Positions 19,140 to 28,479 are shown, counted from the first letter of the stretch. The stretch: 64,000 nucleotides of DNA from Pseudoxanthomonas sp. CF125 (GCF_900104085.1 NZ_FNLD01000001.1:1158096-1222095); one strand, 5' to 3'. A program made the numbers and translations. The notes: generated by a model from the sequence alone, not told the origin.

Positions 19140-19388
19140 ATGCAGCACAAGCAACAGATCAAGAAATTCATTCTGGAGAATTTCCTGTTCTCGGACGATG
19201 AGTCCGCGATAGGGGACCAGGACTCGTTGATACGTGGTGGCATCATCGATTCGACGGGCATCCACGAACTGATCTTCTTCCTGGAAGACGAGTTCAAACT
19301 GACCATCGTGCCGGATGAAATGATCCCGGCGAATTTCGATTCGATCCAGACCGTCGACGAATTCGTCCGCCGCAAACTCGCCGTCTGA
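19140..19388 (+). CDS. Acyl carrier protein
   Basis: 82 residues, acidic and helical. The phosphopantetheine site is Ser38 in I-I-D-S-T-G, a dedicated-ACP variant of the usual D-S-L. A purine-rich stretch (AAGGGAG) precedes the ATG at 19140. The gene is followed after 14 bases by an acyl-AMP ligase gene that probably loads it, then by an NAD-synthase-like and a GNAT gene. The acyl chain it carries probably ends up on a polysaccharide or glycolipid; that is inference. Confidence 0.85.
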   Translation: MQHKQQIKKFILENFLFSDDESAIGDQDSLIRGGIIDSTGIHELIFFLEDEFKLTIVPDEMIPANFDSIQTVDEFVRRKLAV

Positions 19389-19402
19389 GCGGCAGGCCGC
19401 AC

Positions 19403-20908
19403 GTGAACGGATTACCTGGCCGCGTCGCCCGCATCGCCCGGGAAACACCGCAGCGCACCGCTTTGGTGGATGGTGCGCGCACGATCGATTACGGCCAGTT
19501 CTGGCGGCAGGCGCAGGCTTTCGCTACTCGGCTGCACGAACAGGGCTTGGCGAAGGGCGACCGCCTGGCTTTGTTGCTACCCAATCGCGTCGAAGCCGCC
19601 GTCGCCTGCTATGGCGGCTGGCTGGCCGGGGCTGTGGTGGTGCCCTTGAACGTGCAGGCGCGCGAGCGCGACTTCGCACCCTGGTTGCGGCATAGCGGCG
19701 CCCGCCATGTAGTCTACGAACAAGGCCACCGCGATGCGGAGCTGGCGCTGGAGCAGATCGGATACGGCGGTAGCCGCACCGTGCTGGCGGATGGAGAGCC
19801 CTTGCTTCCGTCGTCGGAAGAAACAGCCGCACCGGAAATCCAGACAGTTGAAGACAGCGACACCGCGCTGATTCTCTATACCTCCGGCACCACCGGCGCG
19901 CCGAAAGGCGTGATGCTCAGCCACGCCAACCTTGCCGCCAATGCCGAAGCGGTGGTGGCCTACTTAGGATTGGGGCCGGAAGACCGCGTACTCAGCGTGC
20001 TTCCTTTCTATTACGCGTATGGCGCATCGGTCCTGCATACCCACCTCATCAGCGGCGCCTGCGTGGTGCTGGCGCCCAATCTGCTGTTTCCGCACTTGGT
20101 GCTGCAGTCGCTTTCGCAGGAACGCGCCACCGGATTTTCTGGCGTGCCTTCCACTTATGCGCTCCTGCTTCAGCACACCGCCTTGGGCGAATACGATTTC
20201 TCTTCGCTGCGCTACCTGACCCAGGCCGGCGGAGCGATGTCGCCGCAGCTGACCCAGCGCCTGCGCGCCGCCCTGCCCCAACCGCGATTGTTCGTGATGT
20301 ACGGGCAGACCGAGGCGACCTCGCGCATCAGCTGGCTGCCGCCGGAAAAACTGGACGAGAAACTGGGTTCGGTGGGCATTCCCGTGCAAGGCCTGCAATG
20401 GAAGATCCTGCGCGAAGACAGCAGCCCTGCCGGCGTCGGCGAAAGCGGCGAAGTCTGGGTGCAAGGCCCCAACGTGATGCAGGGCTACTGGGATAACGCG
20501 GCCGCCACCGCCAGCGTGCTCGCCGAAGGTTGGCTGCGTACCGGCGATGTGGGTTATCTGGACGACGACGGTTACCTGTTCCTGCAAGGACGCCGCAGCG
20601 ACATGATCAAGACCGGCGCGCACCGCGTACACCCGACCGACGTTGAAGAGGTGATCGCCGAAATACCGGGCGTGACCGAAGTGGCCGTGGTCGGCGTGGA
20701 AGACGAAGTGCTGGGCCAGGTGATCAAGGCTTTCGTCGTCGCCAGCGACCTGCCGCCGCGCGCCGAAGAACGCATCAAGGCGCATTGCCGCGCCCGCTTG
20801 GCCCCCTACAAGATTCCCAAACACGTCGCCTTCGTCGACGCCCTGCCGCGCACCGCTTCCGGCAAGGTCCGGCGCGTCCAACTGATGGAACTACAGAGCA
20901 CGCCATGA
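19403..20908 (+). CDS. Acyl-AMP ligase (ANL superfamily)
   Basis: 501 residues, GTG start. The P-loop Y-T-S-G-T-T-G-A-P-K-G is near 159-169; Y-G-Q-T-E-A-T, the G-D-V-G-Y-L-D-D-D-G motif and the catalytic Lys in T-A-S-G-K-V-R-R near the C-terminus are all intact. The enzyme activates a carboxylate as acyl-AMP and transfers it to a thiol, most likely the ACP encoded just upstream. It resembles ligases annotated as exosortase-A associated. The stop overlaps the next start (ATGA at 20905-20908). Confidence 0.9.
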   Translation: MNGLPGRVARIARETPQRTALVDGARTIDYGQFWRQAQAFATRLHEQGLAKGDRLALLLPNRVEAAVACYGGWLAGAVVVPLNVQARERDFAPWLRHSGARHVVYEQGHRDAELALEQIGYGGSRTVLADGEPLLPSSEETAAPEIQTVEDSDTALILYTSGTTGAPKGVMLSHANLAANAEAVVAYLGLGPEDRVLSVLPFYYAYGASVLHTHLISGACVVLAPNLLFPHLVLQSLSQERATGFSGVPSTYALLLQHTALGEYDFSSLRYLTQAGGAMSPQLTQRLRAALPQPRLFVMYGQTEATSRISWLPPEKLDEKLGSVGIPVQGLQWKILREDSSPAGVGESGEVWVQGPNVMQGYWDNAAATASVLAEGWLRTGDVGYLDDDGYLFLQGRRSDMIKTGAHRVHPTDVEEVIAEIPGVTEVAVVGVEDEVLGQVIKAFVVASDLPPRAEERIKAHCRARLAPYKIPKHVAFVDALPRTASGKVRRVQLMELQSTP

Positions 20909-21885
20909 CCACACTTGATGCCACCACCCTCGATATCGACTACGAAGCCGAAGCGGACCGCATCGCTGCGAAACTGCGCGAAGTCACCGCGCGGCAGCTG
21001 CATCGCCGCGGCCTGGTGGTGGCCATTTCCGGCGGTATCGACAGCTCGGTCAGCGCCGCGCTGGCGGTACGGGCGCTGGGCCCCGACCGCGTGTTCACCC
21101 TGATCCTGCCCGAACAGGACTCCTCCGACGACAGTGCCGCGCGCGCGCATATCCTGGCCAAGCATCTTGGCGTGCGCACCGAGACGGTAGACATCGCCCC
21201 CGCACTGGCCGCGATAGGCTGCTACACGGCGCGCGACGCGGCGGTGCGGCACGCACTGCCGGAATACGGCGAAGGTTGGAAATTCAAGATCGTGATCGAC
21301 GGCGGCACCGAAGGCCGCATCAACCGCTTCCGTCTGATCGCACAGTCCCCCGACGGCGCGATGGTCGAACGCGAGCTGCCGCTGCAGGATTACCTGACCA
21401 TTGTGGCGGCCACCAATTTCAAACAGCGCATCCGCAAGACCCTGGAATACTTCCATGCCGACCGCCTGAACTACGGCGTGGTAGGCACACCCAACCGGGT
21501 GGAGTACGACCAGGGTTTCTTCGTCAAGAACGGCGATGGTTCGGCAGACGTCAAACCCATCGCGCACCTGTACAAATCGCAGGTGTACGGCATGGCGCGC
21601 CACCTGGGTTTGCCGGAGCGCGTCTGCGCCGCCATTCCCACCACCGACACCTACAGCCTCAGCCAGGGCCAGGACGAGTTCTACTTCGCCCTGCCCTACC
21701 AGCAGATGGACATCGCCCTGTGGGCGCTCAACCACGACGTACCCGCCAGTGGCCTGGCCACGGCGTTGAAGATCAGCGAAACGCAGGCGCAGGCCGTGTA
21801 TGACGATATCCGCAACAAGCGGCGCACCACCCGCTACCTGCACCAAGCGCCGGTGCTGATGAGCCCGGTCGTGGAACTCGACTAA
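20905..21885 (+). CDS. NAD-synthase-like amide ligase
   Basis: 326 residues with the PP-loop S-G-G-I-D-S-S at 42-48 and conserved NadE segments (V-V-G-T-P-N-R-V-E-Y-D, K-P-I-A-H-L-Y-K-S-Q-V). It lacks a glutaminase domain, so it would use free ammonia. An insert around residues 115-160 (W-K-F-K-I-V-I-D-G-G...) is unusual for housekeeping NadE. Being locked between an acyl-ligase and a GNAT gene in a translationally coupled operon, it may adenylate and amidate a carboxylate other than deamido-NAD; ordinary NAD synthase activity cannot be excluded. Confidence 0.8.
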   Translation: MTTLDATTLDIDYEAEADRIAAKLREVTARQLHRRGLVVAISGGIDSSVSAALAVRALGPDRVFTLILPEQDSSDDSAARAHILAKHLGVRTETVDIAPALAAIGCYTARDAAVRHALPEYGEGWKFKIVIDGGTEGRINRFRLIAQSPDGAMVERELPLQDYLTIVAATNFKQRIRKTLEYFHADRLNYGVVGTPNRVEYDQGFFVKNGDGSADVKPIAHLYKSQVYGMARHLGLPERVCAAIPTTDTYSLSQGQDEFYFALPYQQMDIALWALNHDVPASGLATALKISETQAQAVYDDIRNKRRTTRYLHQAPVLMSPVVELD

Positions 21886-21888
21886 GCG

Positions 21889-22947
21889 ATGAATTCGCCC
21901 TCGCCGCCGCCGCAATACGTGACCCGCGACGGCGATGCCTTGCGCGACCGCGACACCGTGCTCTCGATCTGGCATGGCAATCTGGGGCAGGAAGACCGCA
22001 TCGCGGCCAAGTACGAATGGTTCTACCTGGGCTGCCCTTACGGGCCGCCCGTTCTGCAGCTGCTGCACTACACGCCCGATGCGGCCGATATCGGCACCGC
22101 CTGCGCGGGCCGCCGCCGCATGCTGTGGCGCGGCAAGCAGATACGTGCCGGCGTGCTGGTGGATCTTGCGGTGCTGCCGGCGCATCGTTCGCTGGGGCCG
22201 GCGCTGATCCTGCAGCAGGCGTTGATCCAGTCGGGCCTGCGGCAACTGGACCTGCTGTACGGCTTCCCCAATCCCAAGGCTGCGGCGGTATTCAAGCGCA
22301 TCGGCTACGAACGCTTCGCCGACATCGTCCGTCATGCGCATGTACTGCGCTACGGCGGATATTTGCGCAGCAAACTTCCAGGCTGGCTGGCCTATCCTCT
22401 CGGCGCACTGGCGGATGTGGTGTTCGCGGCCAGGGACGGGCTCAGGCGCGTCTTCGGACCACGGCTGCAATACGCCTGGTCGGATCGCGCAGACGCAGCC
22501 ATGGACCGCTTGTGGCAGACCTCGGAAAAAGGCGACGGGTTGCTGGCCGTCCGCGACAGCGCGCATTGCAAATGGCGGTTCGACGATTCGCCGCTGGTAC
22601 GCACGCGCTACCTATCGATCACTGCGCCCGGCAATGCCGGCCTGCAGGCCTGGTTCGCCACGCAGGTGGAAGGCGCCACCCTGCACGTACGCGACTTCTG
22701 GTCCGCCGCCGGCCGCGGCCGCGTGGATGAAGCGCATCTGCTGGCGTTACTGAGCGCCGCGCGCGAAGCCGGGCACGCGTCGGTGTCGATGGAAATCACC
22801 GGCGACGCAGCGCGCCTGCAAAGCTGGAAACGCTGCGGCTTCGTCGAACGCAGCCGCCGACCCGTTTTCGGCCGCTGGAGCCTCGGCGAAAAACCGGACC
22901 TGCAGACGATGGACATGTTCCTGACTTCGGCGGATGAAGACGAATAA
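21889..22947 (+). CDS. GNAT-family acyltransferase
   Basis: 352 residues; it follows the NAD-synthase-like gene with a 3-base gap and belongs to the same operon. The N-terminal half has a GNAT core: a V-L-V-D-L-A-V-L-P-x-H-R-S-L-G-P-A strand-loop-helix and G-F-P-N-P-K-A-A-A-V-F-K-R-I-G-Y. The C-terminal half looks like a second, degenerate GNAT fold. Such double-GNAT proteins occur in glycan clusters and probably use acyl-ACP or acyl-CoA; the acceptor is unknown. Confidence 0.75.
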   Translation: MNSPSPPPQYVTRDGDALRDRDTVLSIWHGNLGQEDRIAAKYEWFYLGCPYGPPVLQLLHYTPDAADIGTACAGRRRMLWRGKQIRAGVLVDLAVLPAHRSLGPALILQQALIQSGLRQLDLLYGFPNPKAAAVFKRIGYERFADIVRHAHVLRYGGYLRSKLPGWLAYPLGALADVVFAARDGLRRVFGPRLQYAWSDRADAAMDRLWQTSEKGDGLLAVRDSAHCKWRFDDSPLVRTRYLSITAPGNAGLQAWFATQVEGATLHVRDFWSAAGRGRVDEAHLLALLSAAREAGHASVSMEITGDAARLQSWKRCGFVERSRRPVFGRWSLGEKPDLQTMDMFLTSADEDE

Positions 22948-22978
22948 GCGGACGAAGTGCGTTGCTACCGCGCGCGCG

Positions 22979-23998
22979 TCAGGCCAGGCGCCTGGCTTGC
23001 TTCCGGAACAGGTAGAGCGCCAGCCAATCGGGCCGGAACCTGCCCTTCCCGTCCACCACCGTGTCGGTTTCGAATCCGGTCCGGCCCAGCAACCAGCCGG
23101 GTTGCGGTGCGACCGGGTTGAGCACCGGCACACTGGTGAACACCAGTTCGTAGCCGGCTTGCCGCGCGCGCTCGGCGATTTCAGGAGTATGGGCGCCATG
23201 CGGAAACGACATGGACTCGGCATTGGGGACAGGCTGCCCGAGATGACGGGCGAGCTCGGCGCGGGCGCCTCCGAGTTCGGCATCCACATCCGTCGCCAGC
23301 GTCATCGGCGTATGGGTCTTGCCATGCAGGCCAAGCGCGACGCCTCCTGCCTGCAAGCGATTCAACTCGCCCACATCGACCATGTGCCGAAGGCCGTCAT
23401 CGAGCGCTTGCAGATAAGGCCCCAGAATCTCGCCCCGCTGCCGCGCGTCAATTTTTTCCAGGTGCGCGATGGCCTTGCGCAGCGAGGCCATCGATTCGTC
23501 CTCCGGCTTCCACGCTTCGGCCAGCGCGGGTGCCATCGCCCGGGCAAGATCGTCCACCCGCAGCAGACCGCGACGCCACGCGGAAATCAGGCGCTCCTGG
23601 AAGAACGGCTGCTGCGTTCCCACCGCGTCGGCCACCACGAACATCAGCCCCGGCAATCCTGCGCGCTGCAGTTCCGGCAACGCATAGTCCGCATTGTCGG
23701 ACCAGCCATCGTCGAAGGTGATCAGCAACGCACGCGCGGGCAATGCGGCGCCGGTACGGCGCGCTTCCAGCACCTGCTGAAGCGAGACGACGTTGTAGTG
23801 GCGTTTGAAGAACGCCAGCGATTGGGAAAGATAGGTGGTGGACAACGTGTAGTCGGGATCGCAGGTGCGCCAGCGCGGATCCTCTGGACTCAGCGTGCGG
23901 TGGAACATCACCACGGTTAGACTGCCGGCGTTGCGCAGGCGGTGGTAGAGGCCCAGCAGACCGCTGGCGTAAAGCAGTTTTTTGGAGAAGTCCTTCAT
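22979..23998 (-). CDS. Polysaccharide deacetylase (NodB-like)
   Basis: 339 residues beginning M-K-D-F-S-K-K. The NodB signature T-F-D-D-G-W-S-D-N lies at 94-102 (metal-binding Asp pair), H-G-K-T-H near 226 gives the His residues, and F-P-H-G motif 3 is present. It removes N-acetyl groups from amino-sugar polymers, in the periplasm or the cytoplasm. The start codon shares the bases CATG (23996-23999) with the divergent GT2 gene, leaving no separate promoter between them. The stop converges on the GNAT gene. Confidence 0.88.
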   Translation of the reverse strand: MKDFSKKLLYASGLLGLYHRLRNAGSLTVVMFHRTLSPEDPRWRTCDPDYTLSTTYLSQSLAFFKRHYNVVSLQQVLEARRTGAALPARALLITFDDGWSDNADYALPELQRAGLPGLMFVVADAVGTQQPFFQERLISAWRRGLLRVDDLARAMAPALAEAWKPEDESMASLRKAIAHLEKIDARQRGEILGPYLQALDDGLRHMVDVGELNRLQAGGVALGLHGKTHTPMTLATDVDAELGGARAELARHLGQPVPNAESMSFPHGAHTPEIAERARQAGYELVFTSVPVLNPVAPQPGWLLGRTGFETDTVVDGKGRFRPDWLALYLFRKQARRLA

Positions 23999-24911
23999 GG
24001 CGCCAGCGATCGAAGTTTCCGCGATTATACCCACATACAACCGGCGCGAACTGGTGGTTCGCGCGATAGATTCGGTGCTTTCCCAGACCCGGCCCGTGGA
24101 CGAAATCGTGGTGGTGGACGACGGCTCCACCGACGGCACCGAAGCGCATCTGCGCAAACGCTACGGCGAGCGCATCCGCTACGTATGGCAGGCCAATGCG
24201 GGGGTTTCCGCAGCGCGCAACCACGGCATGTCCATCGCGCAGGGAAAGTACTTCGCATTGCTGGACAGCGACGACGAATGGCTGCCGGAAAAGACCGCGC
24301 GGCAAGTGGAGTGGATGGAAGCCCACCCGGATTTCGGCATGGTGCTTTGCGACGTGGAGCGCGTGGATAGCGATCACCGTCCCATCGACGTGTTCCGTCG
24401 CCGCGATACCATCCCCGAAGACGGCTGGGTGCTGCGCTGGATCATCCATAACCCGGCCCTGGCTCCCGCCTCTGCCCTGTTGCGCCGCGAAGTCGTCGCC
24501 GACGTGGGCGGGTTCGACACCGGTCTGCGTACCGCCGAAGACATCGACTTCCACCTGCGCGTGGCGCAGCGCTGGCGGATCGGCGTGGTGGAAGCTTCGT
24601 TGGTCCGCGCCATGCGCGGGCATGACGGCCTGTCGGCCGAGTCCAGCACCTATGACGATTACGTGCGCGTGGTGGAACGCGCAGTCGACAATGCCAAAGG
24701 CGTGGTCGACGAAACGGAGTTGCGGCGCGCGCTGGCCACCACCTACGCACGCAACGCTCGCGGAATGCTGATCCGCAAACGCTGGCGGGACGGCTGGAGT
24801 CTGGCGTCGCGGGCGTGGCGGCTGACGCCCGATCGCGCTCTGCGCGGCGAACTATTGAAACTTGTCCCTTTCGGCTTGCGGCGCGCCGTGCGCAGCCTGC
24901 TTCCCGGCTGA
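23997..24911 (+). CDS. Glycosyltransferase family 2 (GT-A)
   Basis: 304 residues starting M-A-P-A-I-E-V-S-A-I-I-P-T-Y-N-R, the standard GT2 N-terminus. V-V-D-D-G-S-T-D-G and the D-S-D-D metal motif follow, and the T-A-E-D-I-D-F loop provides the likely catalytic base. It is an inverting, cytoplasmic glycosyltransferase. GGAG lies 11 bases before this ATG; a TTG at 23982 in the same frame is a less likely start. Its 5' end is interlocked with the divergent deacetylase gene. Confidence 0.9.
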   Translation: MAPAIEVSAIIPTYNRRELVVRAIDSVLSQTRPVDEIVVVDDGSTDGTEAHLRKRYGERIRYVWQANAGVSAARNHGMSIAQGKYFALLDSDDEWLPEKTARQVEWMEAHPDFGMVLCDVERVDSDHRPIDVFRRRDTIPEDGWVLRWIIHNPALAPASALLRREVVADVGGFDTGLRTAEDIDFHLRVAQRWRIGVVEASLVRAMRGHDGLSAESSTYDDYVRVVERAVDNAKGVVDETELRRALATTYARNARGMLIRKRWRDGWSLASRAWRLTPDRALRGELLKLVPFGLRRAVRSLLPG

Positions 24912-24962
24912 AGCGGCGCTGCGGATTATCGCGGGGCAGTTAGGTTAATCGCTTGTCGCCGA

Positions 24963-26357
24963 TCAGCGCGCGCCCCGCCCGAACATCACCACTTCCACCG
25001 TCTGCAGCAGGATCATCAGGTCGAACACCAGACCGTGGTTCTTCACGTAGAACAGATCGAACTTGAGCTTTTCCTCCGCGTCCTGCACGGACGCGCCGTA
25101 GGGATAGCGCAACTGCGCCCAACCGGTGAGGCCGGGCTTCACGCAGTGACGCACGCCGTAGTAGCGGATCTCATCGGACAGCAGATTGACGAAATGCGGA
25201 CGCTCCGGCCGCGGCCCGACGAAACTCATGTCGCCGCGCAGTACAGCGAACAACTGTGGCAGTTCGTCCAAGCGGGTCAGGCGGATGAACTTCCCTACCC
25301 GCGTGCTGCGGTCGTCGTCCTTGCTGGCCCAACGCGCGACCCCATCTTTTTCCGCGTCCACGCGCATGCTGCGGAACTTGGTCAGGGTGAAGTTCTGGCC
25401 GCGCTGACCCACTCGTGTCTGGCTGTAGAGGATCGGCCCCTCCGATTCCAGTCGTACCGCCAGGGCGACGATCAACATCACCGGCCATGCCATCAGCAGC
25501 AATACGCTGGCGGCGATCAGGTCGAAGAAGCGTTTGCTCAGCCGGCGCGGCGTGGAATAGTCGAAGCCGCCGGAGAACACCAGCCAGGACGGATCCACTA
25601 CATTGAGCTGCACCATGCCCGCTTCGCGTTCGAAGAAGGTGGAGATGTCGATGACCGATATGCCGCGCTGCACGCAGGTAAGCATGTCCTCCATGGGAAG
25701 ACCGCCGCGGCGTTCGTCGGGTGCTATCACCAGCTCATCGATCTGCAGGCGTTCGGCCAGCTCGTGCAGGCCGTTTTCCGGCATTTCCAGAAGACCCTTG
25801 CTGACCAGAACCGACTGTCCCGGCACCGGTACGAAGCCCACCACCACGAACGAACGGCGGTCGGACTGGCGGCGCATGCGGCTGTTGATCAGCTCGGCGT
25901 TCTTGCCTGCGCCGAATACCAGGATCCGCTGGCGCAATGCATCGGTACGGATTACGCGCACGGAAATCACCCGCACCAGGACCACGCCCACCAGCCCCAT
26001 CGCCAGCGACATGGCCAGCACGCCGCGGCCGATATAGGTCGGGGGAACCAGGTAGTACAGAACCACCAGCGCGATGCCGCCGAAAGCGAACGACAGCGTC
26101 GCCCGTAGCAGGAAATCCATGCGGTTATGGCGCATGTGCACCTGGTACATACCGAAGGCGGCCATCGCCCCGGTGATACAAAGCGCCACCAGCACCGCGC
26201 GCAACGGCGCATGCTGGGAAAAAATGATGTGGCTTTCCGGATCGTTATGGAAACGGATCCAGGCCGCGAACATGACCGCCAGCACCAAGGCCAGCATTTC
26301 GGCCAGCCACAGGAAACGAACTGCGCGGGTCTTGCGGCTTGCGTTGGCCGCGTTCAT
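24963..26357 (-). CDS. Polyprenyl-phosphate sugar-1-phosphate transferase (exosortase-A type)
   Basis: 464 residues. Four N-terminal membrane segments, a Rossmann-like middle (I-L-V-F-G-A-G-K-N-A-E), then the bacterial sugar transferase domain with K-R-F-F-D-L, F-T-L-T-K-F-R-S-M-R, R-L-D-E-L-P-Q and S-F-V-G-P-R-P-E-R-P. It transfers a sugar phosphate to undecaprenyl phosphate, the first step of repeat-unit assembly. The layout matches the subfamily linked to XrtA/PEP-CTERM systems. The ATG at 26357 with GGAAAG ahead is preferred to the longer frame. Confidence 0.9.
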   Translation of the reverse strand: MNAANASRKTRAVRFLWLAEMLALVLAVMFAAWIRFHNDPESHIIFSQHAPLRAVLVALCITGAMAAFGMYQVHMRHNRMDFLLRATLSFAFGGIALVVLYYLVPPTYIGRGVLAMSLAMGLVGVVLVRVISVRVIRTDALRQRILVFGAGKNAELINSRMRRQSDRRSFVVVGFVPVPGQSVLVSKGLLEMPENGLHELAERLQIDELVIAPDERRGGLPMEDMLTCVQRGISVIDISTFFEREAGMVQLNVVDPSWLVFSGGFDYSTPRRLSKRFFDLIAASVLLLMAWPVMLIVALAVRLESEGPILYSQTRVGQRGQNFTLTKFRSMRVDAEKDGVARWASKDDDRSTRVGKFIRLTRLDELPQLFAVLRGDMSFVGPRPERPHFVNLLSDEIRYYGVRHCVKPGLTGWAQLRYPYGASVQDAEEKLKFDLFYVKNHGLVFDLMILLQTVEVVMFGRGAR

Positions 26358-26708
26358 CGGCCGCTTTCCGTGGCCCAGGCGCACCGCCCGTAGCCAGAAG
26401 CATGGCCGCTTCCACGCGATATCGTCGAACAATGCATCGTCTTCCCCCGTGGCATGCCGTCCAGCGCTGTTCGCTCCTACACCGGCGCCCCACCCGGGGC
26501 CGCCGACCCAGCGCTCGCCCACCTGTGGTGTGGACTACCCACTACAACGCCGCAGGGGCGACAATCCGGACATGCCAACTGGCATTGATATGGCGTCGGA
26601 GGAGCGCCGCCGACCGCAGGCCGTCCAAAAACGATTCCAGCCGCTTGCGAGGCGGCTGGAAAGGTGTTCCTGGAAATCGGGGAGGGCGGCGCGCGTCGGC
26701 GCCGCAGG
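26358..26708. other. Intergenic region upstream of the sugar transferase
   Basis: No gene is seen. The left part must hold the promoter for the sugar transferase, but no clear -35/-10 pair stands out. The right part contains the terminator of the beta-helix gene (listed separately). An imperfect hairpin (GGCGTCGG/CCGCCGACC, near 26592-26615) lies between them. Confidence 0.5.
26625..26661 (-). terminator. Intrinsic terminator of the beta-helix gene
   Basis: On the minus strand a 10-bp perfect stem, TTCCAGCCGC with GCGGCTGGAA (26652-26661 and 26635-26644), is followed by TCGTTTTTGG. It lies about 50 bases past the stop of the beta-helix gene at 26709. Confidence 0.75.
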
Positions 26709-28271
26709 TCACCGCACTAAGGAACGTCGATAGCGTTTTTCCGGGCTCTGGCGCCAGACCATGGGCTTTGCCGACTGCGTACGAACGACCGGTACCGGCG
26801 CTTGCGGCGACGATTGCGTCGGCGAGGCGGCCGGCGCCTGGCCACGAGGCGGAATCATCGGCTGCGAGCCGTTGACGCGGATGGGGGTGGAGCCGCCGGT
26901 GGACTCGAATTCCTCCAGGGCGCCTATATCGATCGTCCCGCCCAGGGGCGTACGCGCTTTCTGCGCTCCGATCGCCATTTTGGTGCGCAGCGGCGGGTCG
27001 AACGCGGCCAGCGCCAATGGCGACGGGAACGGGAACGCCGCGGGTGTCACCGGCGAATTGTTGCCGGCATTGATCAGCGGGCTTCCGGCCAGTGGCCGCA
27101 GCGAGCGCTGGGCGATATTGGTAAAGCGCGGATCCGTGCCGCGCACGGTGCCCGTCCATTCCGCCGGCACCAGGCTGGCCGAGGTCTGCACCCAGTTGTT
27201 GCTGCCGGCGACCTTGCGGCCCCCGGACCAGGGCTCCCGGCTCTGCGGCCCGCAGGTAGGCACGCTGACATCGCTGGCGGGATTTTCCCGCACGATCGCC
27301 GGCGAACCCGAGGGCTGGTAAATGGCATTGTTTTGCATTTCCAACGAACCTTGGCCCAACTGCACCAGCACCGCATTGACCGCGCCAGCGCGGTCGAAAA
27401 TGATGGTGTTGTTGGCCAACCGCGTCCTTCCCTGGTTGCGGCCCTCCAGATCTCCGCCGATGCGCAATGCGTTGCCGGAGCGGCTACCGGAATCGTGGAT
27501 GATCACGTTGCCCACCACATCGGCGTCTTCCCGCCGCAAATCGGCCGTCCATTCCGGTTTCTGGGTTTCGCAGTCGGGCCCTATCAACTCGATCTCGTGC
27601 AGATCCGAGCCTTCGATCCAGTTGTAATAGATCTCGGCTCTCTGGTGGCGCACCCGCACCAGCACTCCGCCGGTCGCGTCATGCACATAGTTGTAGCGCA
27701 TGCGGAATACGGTATCGGGAAACGCAACCTCGTCGGACTGCATATAGATCGCGTGACGGGTATTGCCCTGACCGGAATTGGCTATTTCGCTGTATTCCAG
27801 CGTGAACGCACCCGAGTTCTGATCGGCCGCCAATATTCCGTGCGACGGACAGTCGTGGATGTAGGCATCGCGAACGGTCACGTTGTGCGCTTCGCTGAAG
27901 ACGCATGTGGTCGTGCCGCCTCTAACCTCAAAGCCTTCGAACACGATGTGGTTCGATTGTTCGAACTTGATCGTATGGCCGCCGCCCTGCAATACCGGGC
28001 GCGTGGCGCCGGCGACGCGGCGCCAACGGATGATGACCGGATTGGCCTCGGTGCCGCCGTCGTCCTCGCCCACCACGATCCCACCGGTATAGGTGGCATT
28101 GCCGTCCACTTCGACGATATCGCCTGCGGCCAGATTGTTGCTGCTGAAGACCGCGGACAGCTGCGTGTACTGACGACCCGACGGTCCTACCGTATAGGTG
28201 GTGGCCGAAGCGGCGACAGGAATCATCGCCAGCAGTCCTGCCAGACACAAAAACCTTCTCAAACATTGCAT
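26709..28271 (-). CDS. Secreted right-handed beta-helix protein
   Basis: 520 residues from the ATG at 28271, beginning M-Q-C-L-R-R-F and carrying a signal peptide that ends near A-S-A-T. Repeated N-x-x-I/V-x-D/G and G-x-x-V rungs from about 60 to 330 indicate a parallel beta-helix of the pectate-lyase/epimerase/alginate-lyase type; the tail is Pro/Ser-rich. Such proteins bind, cut or epimerise polysaccharides outside the cytoplasm. No catalytic motif could be assigned and there is no PEP-CTERM tail. Starts at 28295 or 28331 are possible but place residues ahead of the signal peptide. Confidence 0.78.
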   Translation of the reverse strand: MQCLRRFLCLAGLLAMIPVAASATTYTVGPSGRQYTQLSAVFSSNNLAAGDIVEVDGNATYTGGIVVGEDDGGTEANPVIIRWRRVAGATRPVLQGGGHTIKFEQSNHIVFEGFEVRGGTTTCVFSEAHNVTVRDAYIHDCPSHGILAADQNSGAFTLEYSEIANSGQGNTRHAIYMQSDEVAFPDTVFRMRYNYVHDATGGVLVRVRHQRAEIYYNWIEGSDLHEIELIGPDCETQKPEWTADLRREDADVVGNVIIHDSGSRSGNALRIGGDLEGRNQGRTRLANNTIIFDRAGAVNAVLVQLGQGSLEMQNNAIYQPSGSPAIVRENPASDVSVPTCGPQSREPWSGGRKVAGSNNWVQTSASLVPAEWTGTVRGTDPRFTNIAQRSLRPLAGSPLINAGNNSPVTPAAFPFPSPLALAAFDPPLRTKMAIGAQKARTPLGGTIDIGALEEFESTGGSTPIRVNGSQPMIPPRGQAPAASPTQSSPQAPVPVVRTQSAKPMVWRQSPEKRYRRSLVR

Positions 28272-28479
28272 TTTCTTTTTAACCCCCAGCGCCATGGCGC
28301 CGTTGATCCCCTGCCCGGCCATTGTCCACATCGCAGCGTGAACACATCGCTAAAAAACAGCAGTAAAAACGCCTCCCAGACGGACCTGCCGCACATTCCG
28401 GGCACTCGGCCCTTGGACGATGGCCGATCGGGAAGGCGGCGCGGCCGCCGTCGCGGGCCTTACCAGCCAAGCAGAATGA

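Noticed and set aside
20806..22566. A 586-codon minus-strand frame opposite the NAD-synthase-like and GNAT genes
   Set aside because: Antisense shadow; the plus-strand proteins carry intact catalytic motifs.
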